Source: Zea mays
Lineage: Eukaryota; Streptophyta; Magnoliopsida; Poales; Poaceae
DNA length: 64,000 nucleotides
Assembly (NCBI RefSeq): GCF_902167145.1
Contig: NW_023367311.1
Coordinates: forward strand, 1 to 64,000
Reading direction: 5' to 3'
A program made the position numbers and the translations under genes. How positions within the stretch are numbered: the first letter of the stretch is position 1; each line of letters starts with the position of its first letter. Of this stretch, positions 13,745-26,253 are shown piece after piece. The notes beneath the pieces were generated by a model. The model saw only the letters and a program-made list of their open reading frames with translations, searched no databases and was not told where the DNA came from.

Positions 13745-16700
13745 ACATATGTTTCATTGCCATAGATTACATTCTTGGATTTCTGGTGGAAACCATTTCT
13801 TGGTTAAAAACTCGTACGTGTTAGCCTTCGGTATTATTGAAAATGGTCATTCATGGCTATTTTCGGCAAAATGGGGGTTGTGTGGCCATTGATCGTCGAC
13901 CAGAGGCTCATACACCTCACCCCACATATGTTTCCTTGTCGTAGATCACATTCTTGGATTTCTGGTGGAGACCATTTCTTGGTCAAAAATCCGTAGGTGT
14001 TAGCCTTCGATATTATTGAAAATGGTCGTTCATGGCTATTTTCGACAAAAATGGAGGTTGTATGGCCATTGATCATCGACCAGAGGCTCATACACCTCAC
14101 CCCACATATGTTTCCTTGCCATAGATCACATTCTTGGATTTCTGGTGGAGACCATTTCTTGGTCAAAAATCCGTAGGTGTTAGCCTTCGGTATTATTGAA
14201 AATGGTCGTTCATGGCTATTTTCGACAAAAATGGGGGTTGTGTGGCCATTGATCATCGACCAGACGCTCATACACCTCACCCCACATATGTTTCCTTGCC
14301 ATAGATTACATTCTTGGATTTCTGGTGGAGACCATTTCTTGGTCTAAAATCCGTAGGTGTTAGCCTCTAGTATTATTGAAAATGGTCGCTCATGGCTATT
14401 TTCAAGGTCGCTCATGGCTATTTTCATAAAAAATGGGGGTTGTGTGGCCATTTATCATCGACTAGAGGCTCATAAACCTCACCCCACATATGTTTCCTTG
14501 CCATAGATTACATTCTTGGATTTCTGGTGGAAACCATTTCTTGGTTAAAAACTCGTACGTGTTAGCCTTCGGTATTATTGAAAATGGTCATTCATGGCTA
14601 TTTTCGGCAAAATGGAGGTTGTGTGGCCATTGATCGTCGACCAGAGGCTCATACACCTCACCCCACATATGTTTCCTTGTCGTAGATCACATTCTTGGAT
14701 TTCTGGTGGAGACCATTTCTTGGTCAAAAATCCGTAGGTGTTAGCCTTCGATATTATTGAAAATGGTCATTCATGGCTATTTTCGGCAAAATGGGGGTTG
14801 TGTGGCCATTGATCGTCGACCAGAGGCTCATACACCTCACCCCACATATGTTTCCTTGTCGTAGATCACATTCTTGGATTTCTGGTGGAGACCATTTCTT
14901 GGTCAAAAATCCGTAGGTGTTAGCCTTCGATATTATTGAAAATGGTCGTTCATGGCTATTTTCGACAAAAATGGGGGTTGTGTGGCCATTGATCATCGAC
15001 CAGAGGCTCATACACCTCACCCCACATATGTTTCCTTGCCATAGATCACATTCTTGGATTTCTGGTGGAGACCATTTCTTGGTCAAAAATCCGTAGGTGT
15101 TAGCCTTCGGTATTATTGAAAATGGTCGTTCATGGCTATTTTCGACAAAAATGGGGGTTGTGTGGCCATTGATCATCGACCAGACGCTCATACACCTCAC
15201 CCCACATATGTTTCCTTGCCATAGATCACATTCTTGGATTTCTGGTGGAGACCATTTCTTGGTCTAAAATCCGTAGGTGTTAGCCTCTAGTATTATTGAA
15301 AATGGTCGCTCATGGCTATTTTCAAGGTCGCTCATGGCTATTTTCATAAAAAATGGGGGTTGTGTGGCCATTTATCATCGACTAGAGGCTCATAAACCTC
15401 ACCCCACATATGTTTCATTGCCATAGATTACATTCTTGGATTTCTGGTGGAAACCATTTCTTGGTTAAAAACTCGTACGTGTTAGCCTTCGGTATTATTG
15501 AAAATGGTCATTCATGGCTATTTTCGGCAAAATGGGGGTTGTGTGGCCATTGATCGTCGACCAGAGGCTCATACACCTCACCCCACATATGTTTCCTTGT
15601 CGTAGATCACATTCTTGGATTTCTGGTGGAGACCATTTCTTGGTCAAAAATCCGTAGGTGTTAGCCTTCGATATTATTGAAAATGGTCGTTCATGGCTAT
15701 TTTCGACAAAAATGGAGGTTGTATGGCCATTGATCATCGACCAGAGGCTCATACACCTCACCCCACATATGTTTCCTTGCCATAGATCACATTCTTGGAT
15801 TTCTGGTGGAGACCATTTCTTGGTCAAAAATCCGTAGGTGTTAGCCTTCGGTATTATTGAAAATGGTCGTTCATGGCTATTTTCGACAAAAATGGGGGTT
15901 GTGTGGCCATTGATCATCGACCAGACGCTCATACACCTCACCCCACATATGTTTCCTTGCCATAGATCACATTCTTGGATTTCTGGTGGAGACCATTTCT
16001 TGGTCTAAAATTCGTAGGTGTTAGCCTCTAGTATTATTGAAAATGGTCGCTCATGGCTATTTTCAAGGTCGCTCATGGCTATTTTCATAAAAATGGGGGT
16101 TGTGTGGCCATTTATCATCGACTAGAGGCTCATAAACCTCACCCCACATATGTTTCCTTGCCATAGATTACATTCTTGGATTTCTGGTGGAAACCATTTC
16201 TTGGTTAAAAACTCGTACGTGTTAGCCTTCGGTATTATTGAAAATGGTCATTCATGGCTATTTTCGGCAAAATGGAGGTTGTGTGGCCATTGATCGTCGA
16301 CCAGAGGCTCATACACCTCACCCCACATATGTTTCCTTGTCGTAGATCACATTCTTGGATTTCTGGTGGAGACCATTTCTTGGTCAAAAATCCGTAGGTG
16401 TTAGCCTTCGATATTATTGAAAATGGTCATTCATGGCTATTTTCGGCAAAATGGGGGTTGTGTGGCCATTGATCGTCGACCAGAGGCTCATACACCTCAC
16501 CCCACATATGTTTCCTTGTCGTAGATCACATTCTTGGATTTCTGGTGGAGACCATTTCTTGGTCAAAAATCCGTAGGTGTTAGCCTTCGATATTATTGAA
16601 AATGGTCGTTCATGGCTATTTTCGACAAAAATGGGGGTTGTGTGGCCATTGATCATCGACCAGAGGCTCATACACCTCACCCCACATATGTTTCCTTGCC

Positions 16701-17030
16701 ATAGATCACATTCTTGGATTTCTGGTGGAGACCATTTCTTGGTCAAAAATCCATAGGTGTTAGCCTTCGGTATTATTGAAAATAGTCGTTCATGGCTATT
16801 TTCGACAAAAATGGGGGTTGTGTGGCCATTGATCATCGACCAGACACTCATACACCTCACCCCACATATGTTTCCTTGCCATAGATCACATTCTTGGATT
16901 TCTGGTGGAGACCATTTCTTGGTCTAAAATCCGTAGGTGTTAGCCTCTAGTATTATTGAAAATGGTCGCTCATGGCTATTTTCAAGGTCGCTCATGGCTT
17001 TTTTCATAAAAAATGGGGGTTGTGTGGCCA
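13745..17030 (-). repeat. 1660-bp segmental duplication inside knob180
   Basis: Two tandem copies of about 1.66 kb (about 13745-15404 and 15405-17030). Both begin with the rare TATGTTTCATTGCC variant and both carry the GGAGGTTGTATGGCC monomer at the same offset. Breakpoints were placed by eye and are approximate. Confidence 0.75.
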
Positions 17031-17355
17031 TTGATCGTCGACCAGAGGCTCATACACCTCACCCCACATATGTTTCCTTGCCATAGATCACATTCTTGGA
17101 TTTCTGGTGGAGACCATTTCTTGGTCAAAATTCCGTAGGTGTTAGCCTTCGGTATTATTGAAAATGGTCGTTCATGGCTATTTTCGACAAAAATGGGGGT
17201 TGTGTGGCCATTGATCATCGACCAGACGCTCATACACCTCACCCCACATATGTTTCCTTGCCATAGATCACATTCTTGGATTTCTGGTGGAGACCATTTC
17301 TTGGTCTAAAATCCGTAGGTGTTAGCCTCTAGTATTATTGAAAATGGTCGCTCAT

Positions 17356-20300
17356 GGCTATTTTCAAGGTCGCTCATGGCTATTTTCATAAAAAATGGGG
17401 GTTGTGAGGCCATTTATCATCGACTAGAGGCTCATAAACCTCACCCCACATATGTTTCCTTGCCATAGATTACATTCTTGGATTTCTGGTGGAAACCATT
17501 TCTTGGTTAAAAACTCGTACGTGTTAGCCTTCGGTATTATTGAAATTGGTCATTCATGGCTATTTTCGGCAAAATGGGGGTTGTGTGGCCATTGATCGTC
17601 GACCAGAGGCTCATACACCTCACCCCACATATGTTTCCTTGTCGTAGATCACATTCTTGGATTTCTGGTGGAGACCATTTCTTGGTCAAAAATCCATAGG
17701 TGTTAGCCTTCGATATTATTGAAAATGGTCGTTAATGGCTATTTTCGACAAAAATGGGGGTTGTGTGGCCATTGATCATCGACCAGAGGCTCATACACCT
17801 CACCCCACATATGTTTCCTTGCCATAGATCACATTCTTGGATTTCTGGTGGAGACCATTTCTTGGTCAAAAATCCGTAGGTGTTAGCCTTCGGTATTATT
17901 GTAAATGGTCATTCATGGCTATTTTCGACAAAAATGGGGGTTGTGTGGCCATTGATCATTGACCAGAGGCTCATACACCTCACCCCACATATGTTTCCTT
18001 GCCATAGATCACATTCTTGGATTTCTGGTGGAGACCATTTCTTGGTCAAAAATCTGTAGGTCTTAGCCTCTAATATTATTGAAAATGGTCGCTCATGGCT
18101 ATTTTCATAAAAAAAATGGGGGTTGTGTGGCCATTTATCATCGACTAGAGGCTCATAAATCTCACCCCACATATGTTTCCTTGCCATAGATCACATTCTT
18201 GGATTTTTGGTGGAGACCATTTCTTGGTCAAAAACTCGTACGTGTTAGCCTTCGGTATTATTGAAAATGGTCGTTCATGGCTATTTTCGGCAAAATGGGG
18301 GTTCTGTGGCCATTGATCATCGACCAGAGGCTCGTACACCTCACCCCACATATGTTTCCTTGCGATAGATCACATTCTTGGATTTCTGGTGGAGACCATT
18401 TCTTGGGCAAAAATCCGAATGTGTTAGCCTTTGGTATTTTTGAAAATGGTCATTCATGGCTATTTTCGACAAAAATGGGGGTTGTGTGGCCATTGATCTT
18501 CGACCAGAGGCTCATACACCTCACTACACATATGTTTCCTTGCCATAGATCACATTCTTGGATTTATGGTGGAGACCATTTCTTGGTCAAAAATCCGTAG
18601 GTGTTAGCCTTCAGTGTCATTGAAAATGGTCGTTCATGGCTATTTTCAACAAAAATTAGGGTTGTGTGGCCATTGATCGTCGACCAGAGGCTCATACACC
18701 TCACCCCACATATGTTTCCTTGCCATAGATCACATTCTTGGATTTCTGGTGGAGACCATTTCTTGGTCAAAAATCCGTAGGTGTTAGCCTTAGGTATTAT
18801 TGAAAATGGTCGTTCATGGCTATTTTCGACAAAAATGGGGGTTGTGTGGCCATTGATCATCGACCAGACGCTCATACACCTCACCCCACATATGTTTCCT
18901 TGCCATAGATCACATTCTTGGATTTCTGGTGGAGACCATTTCTTGGTCTAAAATCCGTAGGTGTTAGCCTCTAGTATTATTGAAAATGGTCGCTCATGGC
19001 TATTTTCAAGGTCGCTCATGGCTATTTTCATAAAAAATGGGGGTTGTGTGGCCATTTATCATCGACTAGAGGCTCATAAACCTCACCCCACATATGTTTC
19101 CTTGCCATAGATTACATTCTTGGATTTCTGGTGGAAACCATTTCTTGGTTAAAAACTCGTACGTGTTAGCCTTCGGTATTATTGAAATTGGTCATTCATG
19201 GCTATTTTCGGCAAAATGGGGGTTGTGTGGCCATTGATCGTCGACCAGAGGCTCATACACCTCACCCCACATATGTTTCCTTGTCGTAGATCACATTCTT
19301 GGATTTCTGGTGGAGACCATTTCTTGGTCAAAAATCCATAGGTGTTAGCCTTCGATATTATTGAAAATGGTCGTTAATGGCTATTTTCGACAAAAATGGG
19401 GGTTGTGTGGCCATTGATCATCGACCAGAGGCTCATACACCTCACCCCACATATGTTTCCTTGCCATAGATCACATTCTTGGATTTCTGGTGGAGACCAT
19501 TTCTTGGTCAAAAATCCGTAGGTGTTAGCCTTCGGTATTATTGTAAATGGTCATTCATGGCTATTTTCGACAAAAATGGGGGTTGTGTGGCCATTGATCA
19601 TTGACCAGAGGCTCATACACCTCACCCCACATATGTTTCCTTGCCATAGATCACATTCTTGGATTTCTGGTGGACACCATTTCTTGGTCAAAAATCTGTA
19701 GGTCTTAGCCTCTAATATTATTGAAAATGGTCGCTCATGGCTATTTTCATAAAAAAAATGGGGGTTGTGTGGCCATTTATCATCGACTAGAGGCTCATAA
19801 ATCTCACCCCACATATGTTTCCTTGCCATAGATCACATTCTTGGATTTTTGGTGGAGACCATTTCTTGGTCAAAAACTCGTACGTGTTAGCCTTCGGTAT
19901 TATTGAAAATGGTCGTTCATGGCTATTTTCGGCAAAATGGGGGTTCTGTGGCCATTGATCATCGACCAGAGGCTCGTACACCTCACCCCACATATGTTTC
20001 CTTGCGATAGATCACATTCTTGGATTTCTGGTGGAGACCATTTCTTGGGCAAAAATCCGAATGTGTTAGCCTTTGGTATTTTTGAAAATGGTCATTCATG
20101 GCTATTTTCGACAAAAATGGGGGTTGTGTGGCCATTGATCTTCGACCAGAGGCTCATACACCTCACTACACATATGTTTCCTTGCCATAGATCACATTCT
20201 TGGATTTATGGTGGAGACCATTTCTTGGTCAAAAATCCGTAGGTGTTAGCCTTCAGTGTCATTGAAAATGGTCGTTCATGGCTATTTTCAACAAAAATTA

Positions 20301-20639
20301 GGGTTGTGTGGCCATTGATCGTCGACCAGAGGCTCATACACCTCACCCCACATATGTTTCCTTGCCATAGATCACATTCTTGGATTTCTGGTGGAGACCA
20401 TTTCTTGGTCAAAAATCCGTAGGTGTTAGCCTTAGGTATTATTGAAAATGGTCGTTCATGGCTATTTTCGACAAAAATGGGGGTTGTGTGGCCATTGATC
20501 ATCGACCAGACGCTCATACACCTCACCCCACATATGTTTCCTTGCCATAGATCACATTCTTGGATTTCTGGTGGAGACCATTTCTTGGTCTAAAATCCGT
20601 AGGTGTTAGCCTCTAGTATTATTGAAAATGGTCGCTCAT
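17356..20639 (-). repeat. 1642-bp tandem duplication inside knob180
   Basis: Marker monomers at 17356, 18998 and 20640 bound two nine-monomer copies with period 1642 bp. They share many private variants: TTGAAATTGGTCATTC, GTCGTTAATGGC, a CATAAAAAAAATGG run, CCGAATGTGTTAGCC and CACTACACATATG. The copies differ at very few sites (for example GTGGAGACC at 18030 versus GTGGACACC at 19672), so this duplication looks recent. Confidence 0.85.
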
Positions 20640-23600
20640 GGCTATTTTCAAGGTCGCTCATGGCTATTTTCATAAAAAATGGGGGTTGTGTGGCCATTTA
20701 TCATCGACTAGAGGCTCATAAACCTCACCCCACATATGTTTCATTGCCATAGATCACATTCTTGGATTTCTGGTGGAGACCATTTCTTGGTTAAAAACTC
20801 GTACGTGTTAGCCTTCGGTATTATTGAAAATGGTCGTTCATGGCTATTTTCGGCAAAATGGGGGTTGTGTGGCCATTGATCATCGACCAGAGGCTCGTAC
20901 ACCTTACCCCACATATGTTTCCTTGCCATAGATCACATTCTTGGATTTCTGGTGGAGACCATTTCTTGGTCAAAAATCCGTACGTGTTAGCCTTTGGTAT
21001 TTTTGAAAATGGTCATTCATGGCTATTTTCGACAAAAATGGGGGTTGTGTGGCCATTGATCTTCGACCAGAGGCTCATACACCTCACTACACATATGTTT
21101 CCTTGCCATAGATCACATTCTTGGATTTATGGTGGAGACCATTTCTTGGTCAAAAATCCGTAGGTGTTAGCCTTCAGTGTCATTGAAAATGGTCGTTCAT
21201 GGCTATTTTCGACAAAAATTAGGGTTGTGTGGCCATTGATCGTCGACCAGAGGCTCATACACCTCACCCCACATATGTTTCTTTGCCATAAATCACATTC
21301 TTGGATTATTGGTGGAGACCATTTCTTGGTCAAAAATCCGTAGGGGTTAGCCTTCGGTATTATTGAAAATGGTCGTTCATGGCTATTTTTGGCAAAAATG
21401 GGGGTTGTGTGTCCATTGATCATCGACCAGACGCTCATACACCTCACCCCACATATGTTTCCTTGCCATAGATCACATTCTTGGATTTCTGGTGGAGACC
21501 ATTTCTTGGTCTAAAATCCGTAGGTGTTAGCCTCTAGTATTATTGAAAATGGTCGCTCATGGCTATTTTCAAGGTCGCTCATGGCTATTTTCATAAAAAA
21601 TGGGGGTTGTGTGGCCATTTATCATCGACTAGAGGCTCATAAACCTCACCCCACATATGTTTCCTTGCCATAGATTACATTCTTGGATTTCTGGTGGAAG
21701 CCATTTCTTGGTTAAAAACTCGTACGTGTTAGCCTTCGGTATTATTGAAAATGGTCATTCATGGCTATTTTCGGCAAAATGGGGGTTGTGTGGCCATTGA
21801 TCGTCGACCAGAGGCTCATACACCTCACCCCACATATGTTTCCTTGTCGTAGATCACATTCTTGGATTTCTGGTGGAGACCATTTCTTGGTCTAAAATCC
21901 GTAGGTGTTAGCCTCTAGTATTATTGAAAATGGTCGCTCATGGCTATTTTCAAGGTCGCTCATGGCTATTTTCATAAAAAATGGGGGTTGTGTGGCCATT
22001 TATCATCGACTAGAGGCTCATAAACCTCACCCCACATATGTTTCCTTGCCATAGATTACATTCTTGGATTTCTAGTGGAAGCCATTTCTTGGTTAAAAAC
22101 TCGTACGTGTTAGCCTTCGGTATTATTGAAAATGGTCATTCATTGCTATTTTCGGCAAAATGGGGGTTGTGTGGCCATTGATCGTCGACCAGAGGCTCAT
22201 ACACCTCACCCCACAAATGTTTCCTTGTCGTAGATCACATTCTTGGATTTCTGGTGGAGACCATTTCTTGGTCAAAAATCCGTAGGTGTTAGCCTTCGAT
22301 ATTATTGAAAATGGTCGTTCATGGCTATTTTCGACAAAAATGGGGGTTGTGTGGCCATTGATCATCGACCAGAGGCTCATACACCTCACCCCACATATGT
22401 TTCCTTGCCATAGATCACATTCTTGGATTTCTGGTGGAGACCATTTCTTGGTCAAAAATCCGTAGGTGTTAGCCTTCGGTATTATTGTAAATGGTCATTC
22501 ATGGCTATTTTCGACAAAAATGGGGGTTGTGTGGCCATTGATCATCGACCATAGGCTCATACACCTCACCCCACATATGTTTCCTTGCCATAGATCACAT
22601 TCTTGGATTTCTGGTGGAGACCATTTCTTGGTCAAAAATCCGTAGGTCTTAGCCTCTAATATTATTGAAAATGGTCGCTCATGGCTATTTTCATAAAAAA
22701 ATGGGGGTTGTGTGGCCATTTATCATCGACTAGAGGCTCATAAATCTCACCCCACATATGTTTCCTTGCCATAGATCACATTCTTGGATTTTTGGTGGAG
22801 ACCATTTCTTGGTCAAAAACTCGTACGTGTTAGCCTTCGGTATTATTGAAAATGGTCGTTCATGGCTATTTTCGGCAAAATGGGGGTTGTGTGGCCATTG
22901 ATCATCGACCAGAGGCTCATACACCTCACCCCACATATGTTTCCTTGCCATAGATTACATTCTTGGATTTCTGGTGGAAACCATTTCTTGGTTAAAAACT
23001 CGTACGTGTTAGCCTTCGGTATTATTGAAAATGGTCATTCATGGCTATTTTCGGCAAAATGGGGGTTGTGTGGCCATTGATCGTCGACCAGAGGCTCATA
23101 CACCTCACCCCACATATGTTTCCTTGTCGTAGATCACATTCTTGGATTTCTGGTGGAGACCATTTTTTGGTCAAAAATCCGTAGGTGTTAGCCTTCGATA
23201 TTATTGAAAATGGTCGTTCATGGCCATTTTCGACAAAAATGGGGGTTGTGTGGCCATTGATCATCGACCAGAGGCTCATACACCTCACCCCACATATGTT
23301 TCCTTGCCATAGATCACATTCTTGGATTTCTGGTGGAGACCATTTCTTGGTCAAAAATCCGTAGGTGTTAGCCTTCGGTATTATTGTAAATGGTCATTCA
23401 TGGCTATTTTCGACAACAATGTGGGTTGTGTGGCCATTGATCATCGACCAGAGGCTCATACACCTCACCCCACATATGTTTCCTTGCCATAGATCACATT
23501 CTTAGATTTCTGGTGGAGACCATTTCTTGGTCAAAAATCCGTAGGTCTTAGCCTCTAATATTATTGAAAATGGTCGCTCATGGCTATTTTCATAAAAAAT

Positions 23601-24335
23601 GGGGGTTGTGTGGCCATTTATCATCGACTAGAGGCTCATAAATCTCACCCCTCATATGTTTCCTTGCCATAGATCACATTCTTGGATTTTTGGTGGAGAC
23701 CATTTCTTGGTTAAAAACTCGTACGTGTTAGCCTTCGGTATTATTGAAAATGGTCATTCATGGCTATTTTCGGCAAAATGGGGGTTCTGTGGCCATTGAT
23801 CATCGACCAGAAGCTCGTACACCTCACCCCACATATGTTTCCTTGCCATAGATCACATTCTTGGATTTCTGGTGGAGACCATTTCTTGGGCAAAAATCCG
23901 AATGTGTTAGCCTTTGGTATTTTTGAAAATGGTCATTCATGGCTATTTTCGACAAAAATGGGGATTGTGTGGCCATTGATCTTCGACCAGAGGCTCATAC
24001 ACCTCACTACACATATGTTTCCTTGCCATAGATCACATTCTTGGATTTATGGTGGAGACCATTTCTTGGTCAAAAATCCGTAGGTGTTAGCCTTCAGTGT
24101 CATTGAAAATGGTCGTTCATGGCTATTTTCGACAAAAAATTAGGGTTGTGTGGCCATTGATCATCGACCAGAGGCTCATACACCTCACCCCACATATGTT
24201 TCCTTGCCATAGATCTCATTCTTGGATTTCTGGTGGAGACCATTTCTTGGTCAAAAATCCGTAGGTGTTAGCCTTCGGTATTATTGAAAATGGTCGTTCA
24301 TGGCTATTTTCGACAAAAATGGGGGTTGTGTGGCC

Positions 24336-24345
24336 GAAAATAGCC
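24336..24345 (+). other. 10-bp opposite-orientation insertion in a monomer
   Basis: Inside the - oriented array, GTGTGGCC is followed by GAAAATAGCC and then ATTTATCATCG. GAAAATAGCC is the reverse complement of the GGCTATTTTC present in every - monomer, so it is a + oriented fragment. A marker-containing monomer seen at this place in related units is missing. Confidence 0.7.
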
Positions 24346-25528
24346 ATTTATCATCGACTAGAGGCTCATAAACCTCACCCCACATATGTTTCCTTGCCAT
24401 AGATCACATTCTTGGATTTCTGGTGGAGACCATTTCTTGGTTAAAAACTCGTACGTGTTAGCCTTCGGTATTATTGAAAATGGTCGTTCATGGCTATTTT
24501 CGGCAAAATGGGGGTTGTGTGGCCATTGATCATCGACCAGAGGCTCGTACACCTCACCCCACATATGTTTCCTTGCCATAGATCACATTCTTGGATTTCT
24601 GGTGGAGACCATTTCTTGGTCAAAAATCCGTACGTGTTAGCCTTTGGTATTTTTGAAAATGGTCATTCATGGCTATTTTCGACAAAAATGGGGGTTGTGT
24701 GGCCATTGATCTTCGACCAGAGGCTCATACACCTCACTACACATATGTTTCCTTGCCATAGATCACATTCTTGGATTTATGGTGGAGACCATTTCTTGGT
24801 CAAAAATCCGTAGGTGTTAGCCTTCAGTGTCATTGAAAATGGTCGTTCATGGCTATTTTCGACAAAAATTAGGGTTGTGTGGCCATTGATCGTCGACCAG
24901 AGGCTCATACACCTCACCCCACATATGTTTCCTTGCCATAGATCACATTCTTGGATTTCTGGTGGAGACCATTTCTTGGTCAAAAATCCGTAGGTGTTAG
25001 CCTTCGGTATTATTGAAAATGGTCGTTCATGGCTATTTTCGACAAAAATGGGGGTTGTGTGGCCATTGATCATCGACCAGACGCTCATACACCTCACCCC
25101 ACATATGTTTCCTTGCCATAGATCACATTCTTGGATTTCTGGTGGAGACCATTTCTTGGTCTAAAATCCGTAGGTGTTAGCCTCTAGTATTATTGAAAAT
25201 GGTCGCTCATGGCTATTTTCAAGGTCGCTCATGGCTATTTTCATAAAAAATGGGGGTTGTGTGGCCATTTATCATCGACTAGAGGCTCATAAACCACACC
25301 CCACATATGTTTCCTTGCCATAGATTACATTCTTGGATTTCTGGTGGAAACCATTTCTTGGTTAAAAACTCGTACGTGTTAGCCTTCGGTATTATTGAAA
25401 ATGGTCATTCATGGCTATTTTCGGCAAAATGGGGGTTGTGTGGCCATTGATCGTCGACCAGAGGCTCATACACCTCACCCCACATATGTTTCCTTGTCGT
25501 AGATCACATTCTTGGATTTCTGGTGGAG

Positions 25529-25533
25529 ACCAT
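25529..25533. other. TE1 left target-site duplication (ACCAT)
   Basis: ACCAT lies immediately before the TG of the 5' LTR and is repeated immediately after the CA of the 3' LTR at 32883-32887. Removing the element and one copy restores an intact knob monomer (GGTGGAGACCATTTCTTGG). Confidence 0.93.
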
Positions 25534-26177
25534 TGTTGGGGGCCTTCGGCTTACGAAGGTCCTCAAAAACAGGATTTAACAGTATTTCTGGAGTTTAATG
25601 TGTGAACAGGTATCTTCGGACTCAAATTGGTATCACAGCTGGCCAGAATAATACGAAGGTCGATACAACGCCGAAGGTGTGAGCAGGAAAGCTTCGGCGC
25701 GATACCAACAAAATGAAACCGACTTAAAGATGAAAAGGCTATTCAGACCTCGATAGATTACAATGGAATTATTATCAAATGTAAAGGGCATGAATGTAAT
25801 TTTGCATAGGCTGTGTCATGTGCCTATAAATAGGTGAACAGTACCCACGTATTGTTCACGCTGATTTGGCATTTGCTTTTGCGTCACGCTTGTACTTTCA
25901 TCCCCTTCAAGTTAAAGGTACATGTTGTAATCTATCGATTACTTCTGTTTATACATGATAATGAAACATAATTGTTTATGTTGTTCATTATATTCCTTAT
26001 AGTTCATCCTTCGTCATTATATAATGTATTTATGAAGGTATGCCCTTCATAACCTTCGTCCGAAAATCATTATATCCTGAGAGGAATAATGTTTCGAAGG
26101 GCGAAGGACTTTACCGATTAACATTTTCTATGTTGCCTTGTTCCTGACTCATAGCATTCAAGAACAAGTCTCCAACA
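25534..26177 (+). repeat. TE1 5' LTR
   Basis: A 644-bp LTR from TGTTGGGGGCCTTCGG to AAGTCTCCAACA. It holds a TATA box and is very similar to 32239-32882. Differences seen by eye: CTCAAATTGG/CTCATGTTGG, AATGG/AATAG, AGGCTGTGTCATG/AGGATGTGTCCTG, GTATTG/GTACTG, CATCCTTCG/CATCAGTCG and GGGCGAAGG/GGGCAAAGG. Confidence 0.95.
25825..25832 (+). promoter_or_regulatory. TATA box of TE1 5' LTR
   Basis: TATAAATA sits in the context GTGCCTATAAATAGGTGAAC, the best core promoter in the LTR. Transcription for gag and genomic RNA would start about 30 bp downstream. The motif is conserved in all four LTRs of the window. Confidence 0.7.
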
Positions 26178-26195
26178 TTGGCGCCCACCTCCGGT
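26178..26195 (+). promoter_or_regulatory. TE1 primer-binding site
   Basis: TTGGCGCCCACCTCCGGT directly follows the 5' LTR. TGGCGCC is complementary to a tRNA 3' end GGCGCCA, such as plant tRNA-Asp. Homology beyond these bases is weak, so the primer tRNA is uncertain. TE2 has TTGGCGCCGTCCTCCGG at the same place, which fits tRNA-Asp slightly better. Confidence 0.7.
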
Positions 26196-26253
26196 GAACT
26201 CACTTCCACTCTTTGAGTTTTTTGAACACCTTCGGCGATCATAAACCTTCGTT

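Larger units (their letters stand above)
9646..25533 (-). repeat. knob180 satellite array, block B left part (- orientation)
   Basis: About 88 monomers in reverse orientation (GGTTGTGTGGCCATTGATC, CACCTCACCCCACATATG). The 22-bp-duplication marker recurs at 10533, 11813, 12554, 13474, 14394, 15314, 16055, 16974, 17356, 18998, 20640, 21561, 21942 and 25211. Near the inversion the order of monomer classes mirrors block A. The array ends at 25533, where TE1 interrupts a monomer that resumes at 32883. Confidence 0.95.
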
